64,000 nucleotides of DNA from Lepturacanthus savala (Eukaryota > Chordata > Actinopteri > Scombriformes > Trichiuridae): NCBI GenBank assembly GCA_030544235.1, contig CM060472.1:19374154-19438153 (forward strand), read 5' to 3'. A program made the translations under genes and the position numbers. Every line of letters starts with the position of its first letter. The first letter of the stretch is position 1. Below are positions 24,066 through 37,301 of this stretch, one piece after another. The notes below the pieces were generated by a model that was not told the DNA's origin, ran no database searches, and saw only the letters and a list, made by a program, of their open reading frames with translations.

Positions 24066-27000
24066 TTAGGAGTCATCTATGGAGAATGCTTGATGTGTGT
24101 TGGGGAATCGCTGGGAGTTGTAGTCTGGATTTTCTCTCACACGCTCTTTAATGTCACTCTTTACCTGGCAGGAGGGGAAACACAACGACCTCTATATTAA
24201 AACGAGTGGAGTCAGACAACAGCTGTTCAGCATTTCATATCCTGTTATTATATCTTACTATCTATTTATTCTCTCCACCCACATTGCCTTTATTTGAAAA
24301 TAACTGCAGTTCTCTGCAGCACTGTAAAAAGAAGGTGAAGCTGCTGTACCTGAGTAGCATACGCTTCCTGCAGCTCCGGACTCTCCAGCTCCCCCTGCAG
24401 GCTGTTTGGGGCAGTGACCGGCAGGACTCCTGCAGAGCGAGCAGCTCGACTCACGGCGTCCGACAGGGACAGGTGAGGCCCATCACACTGTGATGTCTGA
24501 ACATACAAACATTGACTGAGAAATAATACTATGAACCATATATACATTTATTAGATTAAATATGAATTTTACTACAGTCCCAAAAAGCATGAATCAGTTA
24601 ATGTCAATCCCCCTAAATAATCAAAGCTGATTGTTTCTGTATTTAATATATCTGATGAAAAAAAAGAATAACCTCACCATGTCCTGTAACCTATTTTTAA
24701 ATATACAACTTGATGGATTAATTTTTTTTTTTACTTTGAATGCCTCTGATAACCAATATTCCCTACCAAACTAGATTCCATGAATTTGACTACAGTATGT
24801 TTCACATTGGATTAAATGAAAATGTTTGATTGTTGTAATACAGCTGTTTACATTCCAACATTCTCTTGATTGCAAAATAATATTGTCTCTCTGTAGATCT
24901 CGATTCCACAAACATGGTTCTAGAATGTAATAAAACATCCACAGAGCACGATGTTTTTTCCATCACTAACTAAAGTAACTTTTATCAAAAATGCCAAATA
25001 ATTGGATGTTTTAGGTTTTTAAATGTGAGAATATGTTGCCTTATTTTGTCTTATATTGTTGAAAATACATTTAGGTTTGGAGCCGTTGGTCAGGTGACAT
25101 TACGTTTGGCTCAGATCGACCTTAGTTGGCAGGAAAACGGATAATAAAACTGATGGCTCAGAACTGAACCATAGACAGAGAACGGATGGTAGGATGAACT
25201 AAACGCTGCTCACCTTCCTCCTTTTGGCCGGCATGCCGTGTAGGTAGGCATCAGACAGCGGCGGCTGGGCTTTGATCTTCCTCTGGGACAACATGTCGTG
25301 TCTGATGATAGGAACCCATTCCTAAGGACATTATTCCAGAAGTTAGAATTCCAACAAACCGACGCTCATTCTGATCATTTATGCAAAAGCAACTCTTCAT
25401 TGTGGCTGGTGGCTGTACCGCTGATATGTAAGTGCAGTGTATAATTTGGCCACATGGCAGTGCTATTGCAACAAACTTCATTGTGGTCTGTAACATCTGT
25501 GTCACTATACATTTATTTTCTAGATTCTGTGGGTCCAGACTAATCTGTCCATATAAACTATGCCTATTCCCGCCATTTATAATTTTGTCCAAATCAGTTT
25601 AATCAGCACTTACAATTTCCTACAGATCATTTATGAACCAAGCGAGATATTTTATACAGTTTTGTTATAGCTCACCATTAATGCTTGCTTGGATGCTGTG
25701 GACAAATAAATCTCCTAAACACTGAGCTATTGCAGTCACATTTGATGAAAATGTATAAATATGATGTCTGAGTTACCGTGAATTTATTTAATGCCATTTG
25801 GCCAATAGCTGGCAATATATTAACATGATCCTAGTACAGATGAAGGAATCTTTGGATGTATGAAGGTATTGAAGTATCGAGTGTGAAGATGACTTCTGGG
25901 GGCAAAGCAATCGGCCTGCTTGAATATATTTAGTATTTTCTAATGATAATCTAATGATCTAACACTGATAGGAAGCTCTATGTGAAGTTCTTTTTAGTCT
26001 TGGAAAATATTTTTGTGAATGAAAACTGACCAAAAATGAAACGGGTCATTCATCAGGCATGAAACCAACATTTAAATCAAATTTATTCAGTTCAGACTAG
26101 ATTGGTGAAACTCACTAGAAAAGCAAGCCACCAAGAAAGAATAAAAAAAGAGAAGAACATGTAAAGTAAATGTTAACGTAAAACAAATTCCTTACCGGTG
26201 GAACTGCTGCTGCCCACGGCTCCACCTCTGAGGCCACTTCCTCCCGTCCTGTCGGCGCCCCAGCAGGACGGTGAGTGTCCCCTGATGAGGATGTGGTCTC
26301 GCCGGGAGACGCTCCCCTCTCTCCACCGTCTGCTGAGGACGCCATGGCTTCCTCTGCTGTGGTGGCTGCAGCCGGAGACAAACTCTCCTCCATCTGACAG
26401 ACAATGAGCATTTCAATACTAAGTAAAGCTTTCACACAAAACTTTACAAGCTGTTGCTTTACAAGCTAATGTCCTCACCTCCACACTCTGACTCTTTGCT
26501 GGCTGTTCAGGTTCAGCCTCCATCCTCTGGTTCACCTCAGACTGAAACAGCATCACATTAACATGAATGTAGAGCTCTTCACTGAAAACTGCTTATGTAT
26601 TTAATAAGCATTGCATGTATTTTAAAGCTTTCCATATTTAATATAGTTGATGAAAATGAATAACCTTACTGTATTCTATAAGATATTTTAAAATATACAA
26701 TTTAAAGGATTAAAATTTAATTTCACCTCCAATTTTTCTGATACCCAATATTCTATATCAAACCCAATCCCATGAATTTTACTACAGTCCCAAAAAGCTT
26801 GAATCAATGAATCTGTTTTTTTATTTGCCCTTAAAATCAGTTTTGTGGTATGTTTCCATTATACCTATTAAGTTTATCGTTTGTGCAGTATGTTCTGCAC
26901 ATTATTTTATCGGATTAAATACTAATTTTCTTTGGCCATAATACAGCTGGCTCAATTCCAACATTCTCTCCATTGCAAAATAATATCTTGATTCCAAAAA

Positions 27001-30000
27001 CATGGTCTAGAACACAATATGATGTCTACAGAGCAGGATTTCTGCACAATTCTGTAAACTTTTCTGATTCAATTATTGATTCCAAACGAAAAAAAATCCT
27101 AGAAGTTGGTCTGCTGTCCAAATGTATGTAAATCCAAGATTTTATTAAATAAATTGATATTCAAACACTGGAAATCCACCAACCTGTCTACATTACGGAA
27201 GAAATAAATGTGCCATTATTGGAACATTGGGTTTGTGTATTAAAATGTGGCACTTATGCCTGGTTACAGTACATAAAGTAAATGTAGTGTGGTTCATTAT
27301 CTGTGGTTTATTAACAGGTTCTTATTGACAACTCATACAGAATCAATGATGAACCAGCTTAGCAGGATTTGTGTCTGTGTGTTCTTACCGCTACATTTAT
27401 GACATAGTGCAGGATCTGGTCCTCGGTCACAGGGTTGTGGTCCAGTATGACATGCAGCCTCATGGTCATCATACTGGTCAACCAGCTAACCAGACTGGGA
27501 TTGACTTCTGCAGACATCCTCCTCTGCAAACACACACACAAATGTTCATAATGGTTCAAAATCCTTTATCCAGTTAACACATAACTGTGGTGAGGAGGAG
27601 TGAGTTATACTGACGATGCGGTGGTTGATGACTGCAGTCAGCGCTCTCTGTTCTCCTCTGAGACAGTACAGGTTCAGTGCCAGACACTCAAAGAGGCCCT
27701 GGGTGCACAGTAACAACAGGCGGGGGCCAAAGGTTTGATCTGCAGCAAGAAAAACACAAGACAAGGATGGATATAGATGTGGAAATGATTACAGAATTCT
27801 CTTCTCTCTGAGTTACTGACCCGTTTGCAGCACAGAACGTTTTATACGTTTTTTAAACATATTTTTAACAACTTAATTGAAGCATAATTCAAGTGTGTAC
27901 AAACCAGGATTCCTTCACAATTTTTAAGTCAAATCTTTTTATCAAACTTGTATTTAATACACTTTCCACAGCAAAACTGACCCAAAATTTGGGTGGAGCT
28001 TCATGTTTAAAATCAATTTAATCATAATATAAAATAACCTAAGGATCCATGGTTACCTAGTTATCTTTAGGCTCATTGATGTTACCTTTGGGCTAATTAT
28101 ATTTGTTTATGCAGTTTATTTGGCGTGTAATTGATTGTACCGCTGCAGCGCAGGATGTGTGAGGCCATCTGTGTGAACTGCTGTCTGAGGAAGGACAGGT
28201 TGGTCTGAACGATGTCCACTCCCTCTCGCACCGTCACCGTGGCCTGGAATACAACAACTCAGTTATGTCTACCGCTGCATCGGACATGCTGTATTACTGA
28301 TGCCAAGGGCTGTGTGTTGTCCTTACAAAGCTCTCGGCGATGTACTCCTCCAGAGCGTTGATGAGGTCCTCAGCTGCTGTCTGCAACAAAACAAAGTGTT
28401 AAAGTCCCCCCACGCATACAGTGAACAGCAGCATCAGGCCTGAGACACTGCGCACGTGTCACATTGTGGCGCCGTGATGATTAAATACTGGACAAGAAAA
28501 CATGCTCAGGACTCGTGCTTTGCTTTCTTGTGTCATTACCGATGTTATATATTAACGTGAGTCATACACATTCTGTCTCGCAACTAAAAAAACAATAGAA
28601 AAGCCAATAAGAAGCATTCACAGCTTTATGGTTTCTGTGACAGCATCTCAAGCCTGGACACTGTATTTATTGCTAGTGAGTTCCTAAAGGTCCCATATTG
28701 TAGAAAGTGAGGTTTTAAATGCTTAAAGGTCTGGGTGTTGGATAAATACTGTCCCATGTTTCAAAACGCTCAATCCACACAGAAATGCACACAGGCCCAG
28801 ATTTTTTTTAATTTTCAATCTTCTTCAGCCACAAACCGACACTGACTCAAGTGACATTGAGTATATAAATAAAGCTTTACTTACTTACATCACTTGAGGC
28901 AGTTTATCAGATTTCACACAGCTCCCTCTGGAGACACAAAAGGCTTCATACGTGTAACTTTTTTTGTGCTCCCCAACACCTGGAAACATAGGCTGAAGTG
29001 AAAAATCTGTTTAAGGCTACCGAATTAGGATTTGATATGTCGTTATCCTTACCTGCTTTTTGCTTCACTTCTGACCTGATAGGCTCTATACCCACTACAA
29101 CACGTTACCCTTCACTTTCCTTATTTTAGCGCACAAGCCCAATACAATATTACAAATAATAACCACAGTATCATCCCATCACATGTATTCTGCTCTCTGT
29201 TAAGCAGCCCATCAAGCAGCTCACAGTGTGACTGCCGATTTTGTGGTAACTCACAGCTATGTTAGCGTCAGTGGGCTCTCGTCCCTGCAGGTAGTGTTCG
29301 GTGAAGAAGGCGGTGAGCTGGGGCTGGATGCGGGTTAGAGGAGAGGCGTTCCCATGAAGCAGCAGCACCATGTCCAACAGGGAGAAGCGCTGACATACCA
29401 GGGACAGCAGGTCACCGAAGAAACCTACCAGGATAAGAGACAGTTTACGTCAAAAACGACGATGGTGAACTTCTGCTAGAATGAATTTGCACAAAGTACT
29501 GGGGCAGCGATGTGTTCTTTGTGGTTTTGACTGACCCACAGCGTCTCCAGAGCCAGGAGTGAACAGGTTGCTGGTCTGAGACAGCCTCTGGATGAACTGG
29601 GCGATGCTCTCCTCGTTGCCCTGATGTGCTCCCAGAGAGCTCATCATGGTGGACAGGACTCCCTGCACGATGCCGGTGAACAGCTCCGGGTTCAGGGACT
29701 CTCCGGCTGACCCGCTGCTTGGCTGAGGCGGGGGAGGGCCGCTGGACTGAGGCGGGGCTGGGGCGCCGGGGGACGGCTGCACAGGAACAAACGCATTTAA
29801 TAAACAAATTCTAACACAGCCATGTTACGGTTCTTCTCACACACAGATCAGCAGCTTCCCCACAGCAGAGTGATATTGAATATTAACGCTGTTTCCATCA
29901 TTAAACATTGAATTTATACTCAATCAACAGACTTAATGCAGCAATATAGATGGAAAAAAACAACTACAGACAACTTTTTATCCTGGACTTCTCCAGGAGG

Positions 30001-33000
30001 AGAAGAGGTTTTGGTCTTTAGTGAAATCATTATCATCAATCATCAGTTTTTCTCATTTTAAATCTGATTCTGATAATCTTTATCTTGATAATTCATCTGA
30101 TCCCAGGGCTGGATGACTTTATTTATTCAATCAAATAATTTGATTTCTTAAATTAGCGTTAAAAAGATTTATTAATATTTTATTTTTCCGCCAAATGTCT
30201 CAGCTCTACTTTGATCCTCAATTCAAGTCTGTTCCATTAAGGTAGTTCTTCATTTTCATATAAATTTCAGCGCCAGCACTATATTTCATTCTAATTGGAA
30301 TCATTCTGTTCTGTTTCTTAATGAACTCACTGTGGTGAAGTCAGACATGCCCTGGAAGAAGCCAGGCACCCCTGGTAGAGTCACAGTGATGGAGGGAGCT
30401 GGTCCAGAACCAGGACCTCCTGGACCAGCCACGCCTCCCAGCAGGGAGCCCAGCAACTGGGCCAGATTTCCTTCAGAACTGCCGTCTCCTGGCTGGCCCA
30501 TGGAGGTGGTGCTGGTGGTGTGTGTCGACGTTTGTCCAGAGGTGTTGGCAGAGGGAGCGGGAGGAGACGTGGTGGAGGAGTCGGATGAAGTCGTAGAGAA
30601 GGAGGACGACTGAGAGCTGGCTGAAGAGGACACGGACATGGGATCACCTGGAAGAAAAATATGACTTTTTAAAAGCAGTTTGATGCTTGACTGATAAAAT
30701 ATTCCACAAAATCATATACACACATGAACAGATACATAAAAATGAGGCAGATATAAAACACAGTAACTTAAAATATTTTTAGTTTCTATAATTGATAAGT
30801 AACTTAATATTACAGAGAAGTTGAGTAGTTGGTGTTTTCCTAGCTTCTTGTTTGCCACCAATTTTGACCAACTCAACAAATGATAAAAATTATCTTGATA
30901 ATCTTATTAACTTGAGTTGGACATTTTAGTGCTTCAAAGAAGGCACTGCAAGATATGTTCACTGTTTATTTATTGTTTTCAATAATATTTCACCACATTA
31001 AATAAACCCTAAATAAGGTTTTAAACTTAAATCTACTACGCATCTACTCAGATTTTCAATATGTGCTCTTTTGAACAGAGAAACCAGTGGTTGCTTGAAA
31101 CACAGAAAAACGCGTTCATATATTTTTTTTAACTCACTTTACGATCATTAAAGGAGACAAGAAGAAGAGCTGCTCTTAAACATGCACTGAAAGTGCTTTA
31201 TGCCTGCAAGGTAGCTCACATTTTATAGCAGGACTGACTCATCTTACTGTATTTTAAGTGACAAATGAAATAAAGAATGCGTTTACACCGACCTGTCTGC
31301 CCCGGCATCAGCAGCTGACCCACCAGACCACTGATCATCTGGGTGAGGGAGGATGGAGCCAGATTGGTGCCCTGCTCACAGTTGGAAAAAGAGAGAGCGT
31401 TAGAAAAGCTCTTACATGTTCATGGCAGAAGAACAGTTCTTTAATGTGTTGAGGACTTCACCTGTCCTGGCTGCTGGCCGGCTGTGGGAACTGTGGCCCT
31501 CAGATTGATGGTGGTGCCTCTGGTTCCCACAGGTTGAGGAATGCGTGGGGAGAAGGACGGCCTGGTGATGACCACTCTGGCCTGAGCGGGGTGGGGGGGC
31601 TGCGTGGATGCAGTTCCCTCAGCGCTGGGTGTGGATCCAGGGCCTGATGCTGTCTGTCCTGGGTGACCCGCTGAGGCTGCGGCAGCCATAGCCGCAGCTT
31701 GGTGGGAGATCTGGTGGACGATTGCCTGCATGAACTCAGGCGGCAGCCCTGGAAAGAGGATAGGTGTCACTGCTGTATACTTGAGCAGGTTCAAAACCCC
31801 TATTCTAACTTCAAATTCTAACTTTCATTATTATGCAAATAGCCACTTTCATGTATTTTTAGTCTAGATAAGGTAGGGCTGCGTGATACGAGTTTTTCAT
31901 TTATGTTGCTATTTTTTCATGCGCGATAGAGTACCTCATATCGTTTACATCAATATAGCACTTATTAAAAGAAGCTACTAGTTCCTTCAAATTTCTCTCT
32001 TAACCACTTTTTTCAGTCTGCCAAATAAAATCCGTCAATCAGAAGAGCAGCTCATGGCACTTTATAGAGCTCTATAAAACTACATAAAACTGAGTTGAAT
32101 TTTTGTTCTTAAAATCACAAATGCATCTTGTTAGAGGGAAAAAATCTTGAAATAAGACCCAGATAAGTACAGACCTTTAGTACATCCAATTACAGAGCAG
32201 CACTCACCAGTCTGTCCAGAACCTGCAGCGTTTGGTTGTCCTGGAACCTGAGCGCCAGCAGCGGAATCACCTGTTCAACACAGCAATACATGTGACATAC
32301 ATTATCTCTATATTATATACATTAGCTATATTATATCACATATCTGCATCTTCTATTAATGTAGTGACCCACAGAGTTCAGCTGTAGCTGAAACAATCAT
32401 TTTGATGGGTTTGATTAGTGCAGCCAGTCCATCCTATTTTTATGTTGCTTGTGCAAATATATGAATTCCAAATTAAAGTGCACAATCAGTTCAACATAAG
32501 CTGAATAACATAAGCATGTGCTTCTTAACAAGGACAAAATTGGCAATAAAAATTGCATTATATTATACCTTTTATTTATTCCCTTAATTGTTATCATTAT
32601 GTTTTCTATATTATATTTTATTTCCACATGGAATAATTTCTGTTTTTATTCATCACTACAGTATGAATTAAATACTAAAATTATTTTTCTCTGTATATTA
32701 ATTACTGTTTCCACATCATTGAATTGCTTAAATTGCAGATGGTTATCCATAATTCCCATTGAAATACATCAGATATTGGGGTGTTCACACATTACTTACA
32801 TGTATAATCACATTCTACGATGCAGCACATACATACCATCAATGTTCATCTGCATCATGACTACTGGCTCCATAGTCTGGTGGGTGATGCGGATCATTCG
32901 GGGTCCTGCCTGTCCGTGGTGATGCGCGGTCCCATTGGTCTGAAGAGGCGGAGCCTGGCCCAGAGGCTGCTGATCTGGTTGGCCAGTGGCCTGAGGTGGC

Positions 33001-36000
33001 TGGCGTTGCCCTTCAGGTGTTGGCCTCCCATTGGACGTCATAGTCACTGTGGTCCCCAGGTTTATCTGAGGAAAATTATTTACTTCAGCTCGATCCCATA
33101 TATTTTTAGCTTTTTTTTGTTTGTTATTTAAAATCAGAGAAAATATCACAGAAAACAGAACAATAAAAATGATTGTTTCCATTTGTATATGTGATTTCTC
33201 CTGTTATTAAAAAGAAATAGAAACAATTGTTTCCTTTATGGAAAATGTTAATGGACCATGAATCAATATTCCCAATGAAGATAAAGTCTTCAGCTTTTCC
33301 TACTACCAAGTTAAAGATTAGCATGTGTGAGAGTTCAGGCAGATGTTTCTGAACATGAAAACTCAGTCAAAAACATCCCCAACCTGCCCATGTTTATCTG
33401 AGGATAAAAAATCTTCTATATATAAGAAAATCCTTTTAAAGGGACTCTCACTGTATTTGTTTTCTCCAGCAGAGCTGACCAGAAGTCAAAGTAGATCAGT
33501 CTCATTAAACAGAAGGGAATTTTCTTCATAAATCTGACTCTTGGTCTTGTTTCGTCACCACAGTTCACAGACCTGATTGTTGTTGGTTAAGAAACTCACT
33601 GGAATGGGCATGTGCGGTAGACCGGCCTGGAGCAGGACCGGGTGGGTGTAGTGGGCCATGGGGCGCACCACATACAGGTGACGTGGAGGAGACGTCGCCA
33701 GGTTGCAGCGCAGGTCGCCGAGGACAACCAAGGTGTTGCCAAGGAGACGCAGAGAATCTCCCACCAGGTTCAGAACGCGCTGGTCCTCCTCCCGTTCCTG
33801 TGTCTGTGAACAGACACATATTCTGTTTTAAACAGCTTTGGACAATTGTGACACTTGTCAACACAAAACAGATGAAGGAATCAGTGAAGGAATCCCTCCT
33901 ACTGTGATTTAGGGTGGTTTAACAGTGAGGTATGCTGTATTAGAAGTAGAATGTACGAGGCGGTTTGGCAAACAAAGATCGACTCACACTTGCTGGTTAG
34001 AGTTGCCTACTTACGTTGTTGTTGTAGTCTGCAGAGGTGGCTGCCCCGAGGATTGAGTGGGTCCTCTCTATGTAGGGTCGCAACATCTCCTCCACCCTCC
34101 GGACCTCTGAGAGCACCTCCACAAACTCTGCTGGACTCGGGTGGCTGAGGACAAACACAGAGGACAGAGATTGTTATTATTTGGTAATTTACGGTAGTCA
34201 TTTTTCTCATGTCCCTTGAAATGTATAGAAAAGAAAGCGATGAATCAGTTTAACAAAGAGCTTCAAGGTAGAACAGAGTCAGCCTTCATGTGTAAAGTGA
34301 CTGAGAGACTTACTTGGGTCCCGTGTTGGGTGGTCCCTCAGTCTGTGTGGAGGTGGAGGAGGATGGAGCAGGAGGAGGATTGGTGTCCATAGGCTGTGAT
34401 GCTGCAGCCTCTCTAGCAGAGGAGGAGGAGGAGGATGATGGTGGCATTGAAGAAGAAGCCTGAGGTACCTCTGACTCTGACTGGGAGCTGCCATCACTGG
34501 AGGACACACCCTACAACATGTGAACACATGACTGGCTGTATTAACCCGCTGAAACAACAGGTGATGCTGCATGAGGGGGCGGACACCGCAGTTATTAGAT
34601 TTTCTCAGTTGCATGGAAACTGAGAAAAGGACAAAAGTCAGAATAGATGCAAAAATTGAATTTTGAGCATAGCTCGATAAAGCGTTATTAAAACAAAGTT
34701 ACCTTTTTCATAAGAAAAAAACTGTGTATTCATTTAACCCTTAGGATGCTGTTTTCATCTAAAACCACTCATCTTTTTCTCAAAGTCATGACTTAATCAC
34801 ACTGCTGGAATCAGGATGACGTACCAGCTTACCAGAGACCTTTCTCACATTCATATAGTATACGTCAACATAAAAAAAAATCCTGTAAAAAAATTAAGTG
34901 TACCTCCAGCCTGTGGATCAGAGAGCGAGCATCTCTGAGCAGGTTGTCAGCCAGCTGCAGCCTCATCCTGGGCTCACTTTGCACCGACTGGTCCAGGTTA
35001 ATCTGCACATCCACTGAGCCATTGCTCTATATAAACAAATATGTGTCAGCTTTACGTCAAGAGTGACACAGAAGCTGTGAAATGACGTTGATGATGAGCC
35101 TTTACCCCAGAGCTGGTGCTAACTCTGGCATTCCTTCCAGCTTCACCAGCTCCAGCTATCATCTGCTGGACGGACATCTACAAAACAAATCCCAGCGGTC
35201 ATAAAAATAGAATAGTATTACATTTATGAAGCGCTTTTCAAAACACTCAGATGCTTTACAAAAATGCAGTAATGCAGTAAAGAAGGATTAAGAAATACAA
35301 CGTAACCGACACAGCAACAGAAATACAGCAAAATTTAAAAAAAATAATAATACAATTCAAATATTAAAAGCAGAGTTTCATTAAGGGTTTTGAACTGGGA
35401 CAGGTTGGAGGGAGCAGCTACGGTGAAGGCTCTGTCACCTCAGGAACAAGAAGCAGAAAAACAGTGAAGTGTTGTTTTTGAGAGCGTCAGGCTCATCACA
35501 GCCCACCTGAATCTGCTGAGGATCCATTATGTTGACAGGGAGGTTGAAGGTTCCCAGCATCACGTAGCTGTTGCCGTTGCGGTCGTGTGGCGCACCCTGG
35601 GAGGAGGTGGAGGCGTGGCTGCTTCCGCCCTCTGTCCCTCCAGTGGACACTCCCGCACCCCCGGAGCCGGACATGTTGGCTTGGGGTGGGGCGCGCTCCA
35701 CCAGGTGGATCACCTTCCCATCCACATCTGAAATAAATGGTTGAACTTTATTAAATACAAAACACCAGAAGTCAATTTGCTGCTTTTTTGCCTTTAATAA
35801 ATCAGATCAGAATTAGTTTTATTGTCAAGTAGGTTTGCACATACAAGGACTTCGTTTGAGCTTTTTCACAGACCTGCATAAAGTAATCCCAAATAATAAA
35901 ATTAAACACTGTCACCTGCCTTTAACACTCTAAGCTGCCTTTACTGCAGGTGAGAGTGTTTATTTTATCCTTTTGATAAAACATAATCTTTGGCATTGTA

Positions 36001-37301
36001 GATGACTTGTAGGACTGAACTATGATGGGAAATATCTTTAGTTGTCATGGAAATATAAACACCCTACATCACCTTCTTTGTTCATTAAACAAAAGCAATT
36101 ACTCAGCCCCAGTGACACACTCTCACACACAGACACACCCATTATGTCCTGGTGACAAGTGAGAAAACACAAGGTGTGTTAATTGCACAGATGCCAATAT
36201 AATGATTACGAGATTATACATTAACTCTCCTTGGCATTTGGACAAGAGCACATATAACATTAAAGGCGGTGTGAGCAGTGTGCACTCTTAGAGCAGTAAT
36301 CCCTCTTAATCATCACTTTAACAGGGACTTTATCCAAAAACTGTGACTCATACCCTCATTACCTAACATCCGTAAAAAAAATTAAAGCTGACACATCCAT
36401 TGTGTTCAGTTTATTATTATTTTTTACAACTGCCAGGCTCCTCCCAGTTCTACCCACTGTTGTTCTGTATCCACATGTCATTAGTTACTCCCACATTTAT
36501 CTATAAATGAGGGTGCTTATTTCATATCTATTCATCATTCAATGGACCATACGTATTTAAACTAAGGAATTAGGTTAATTGCTTATTAGGCTCATTCATT
36601 ATTCTATGGACCATAAGTATTTAAACCCAGCAAGACTTATTCAAGTAGGTTAATTGCATATTAGACAGTGTTGTACGATAGAGTAGACAATGTCATACAT
36701 GCTGTAAGGGCTTCTCATTGCAGCTTTTTTAGTTTCCCTTTTTTACACAAACATAATACTATATACATTGAAATATCAGGAAGGAAGGAAAAATGGACAC
36801 TGCTCAAGTTTATTTACAAATTATGCACAGTATATACAGCCTGTTCAGATGTACCTTAGTGTGTTAATTGTATACATTTTGTATTTTAGACTAAAATATA
36901 TACATTTTGTGCCAGTGTTCCAGGCTATTACACAGAGCCACGGTGAGTTACCAGCTCATGCAGCTCACTTCTTAATAAAGCATCAACTCACTGTACTCAG
37001 TACTCACTGTACTCAGTCAGCGTTCTGTCATCCTGCAGCACTCTGCCCTGGTAGATGAGCCTCTGCTTATCCACTGGGATCTCCACTGATGATGCTATGT
37101 GCTCCTTAAATTGCTTCACTGTCAGCTGGAGGACAACACACAGAACACAGAACACCTGGCATATTAATACAGAAGAGAGGAACAGTATCTAAACCAGTGT
37201 ACGGGTATTAATAATGTTACCTCGCCCCTGACTTTGTAGCTCCTGCTCTGTGAGTCCAGAGTCTTTACTGTGACTTCAGTCATGTCACTGGACTCCGCCA
37301 T
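24066..37301 (-). CDS. bag6: BAG6 (BAT3/Scythe), large proline-rich chaperone/quality-control protein, complete
   Basis: Scaffold of the BAG6-UBL4A-GET4 complex: holds hydrophobic clients, hands tail-anchored proteins to the ER route, sends failed ones to the proteasome. Coding exons in transcript order: 37301-37221, 37125-37008, 35727-35507, 35177-35106, 35026-34904, 34510-34314, 34144-34015, 33797-33600, 33065-32837, 32270-32208, 31748-31462, 31371-31293, 30647-30331, 29776-29536, 29424-29255, 28380-28327, 28243-28141, 27739-27615, 27523-27389, 26541-26479, 26393-26196, 25321-25214, 24496-24350, 24164-24066. 3558 bp, 1185 aa (human about 1132). Residues ~9-80 are a ubiquitin-like domain (KQFKEHIASS, KQRLIYQGRVLQDD, GKVIHLVERAPP). 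The middle is Pro/Ser/Gln-rich with GDLRCNLA, LYVVRPM and EPVVMMQMNI. VNPSLVSWLTSMM and EPWAAAVPPEW precede the KRRK nuclear signal (1101-1104). The C-terminal BAG-like segment ends PDYNSQRFPNTHQAFS. All junctions keep frame. Confidence 0.97.
24556..27060. repeat. Diverged duplicate sequence in two bag6 introns (24556-24960 and 26620-27060)
   Basis: Two introns, separated by the exons at 25214-25321, 26196-26393 and 26479-26541, share ordered blocks in the same orientation: ttactacagtcccaaaaagc, attccaacattctc, attgcaaaataatat, a gattcca.aaacatggt block, and acagagcaSgat. They are too alike to be chance but clearly old. Either a local intronic duplication or two copies of an unrecognised dispersed element. 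Confidence 0.7.
28685..28990. mobile_element. MITE fragment of the aaaggtcccatatt family in a bag6 intron
   Basis: Starts ctaaaggtcccatattgtag, like the left end of the family A elements, and continues with sequence resembling a common teleost interspersed repeat (a tactgt..catgtttcaaaacgctca block). I do not see a matching right end, so it is truncated or diverged. Confidence 0.5.
29777..30330 (-). other. bag6 intron containing a cagggctgg-type repeat fragment
   Basis: Intron between exons 30647-30331 and 29776-29536. At about 30104 it carries cagggctggatgactt, the same start motif as the hAT-like element at 12823. The remainder is AT-rich with nothing else recognised. Confidence 0.4.

Noticed and set aside
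36990..37016. Short direct repeats (ctgtactcagtactcactgtactcag) looking like a repeat array
   Set aside because: Only two units, caused by a duplicated splice-donor context at a bag6 exon edge; not an array. Frame shows the inner donor at 37006-37007 must be used.
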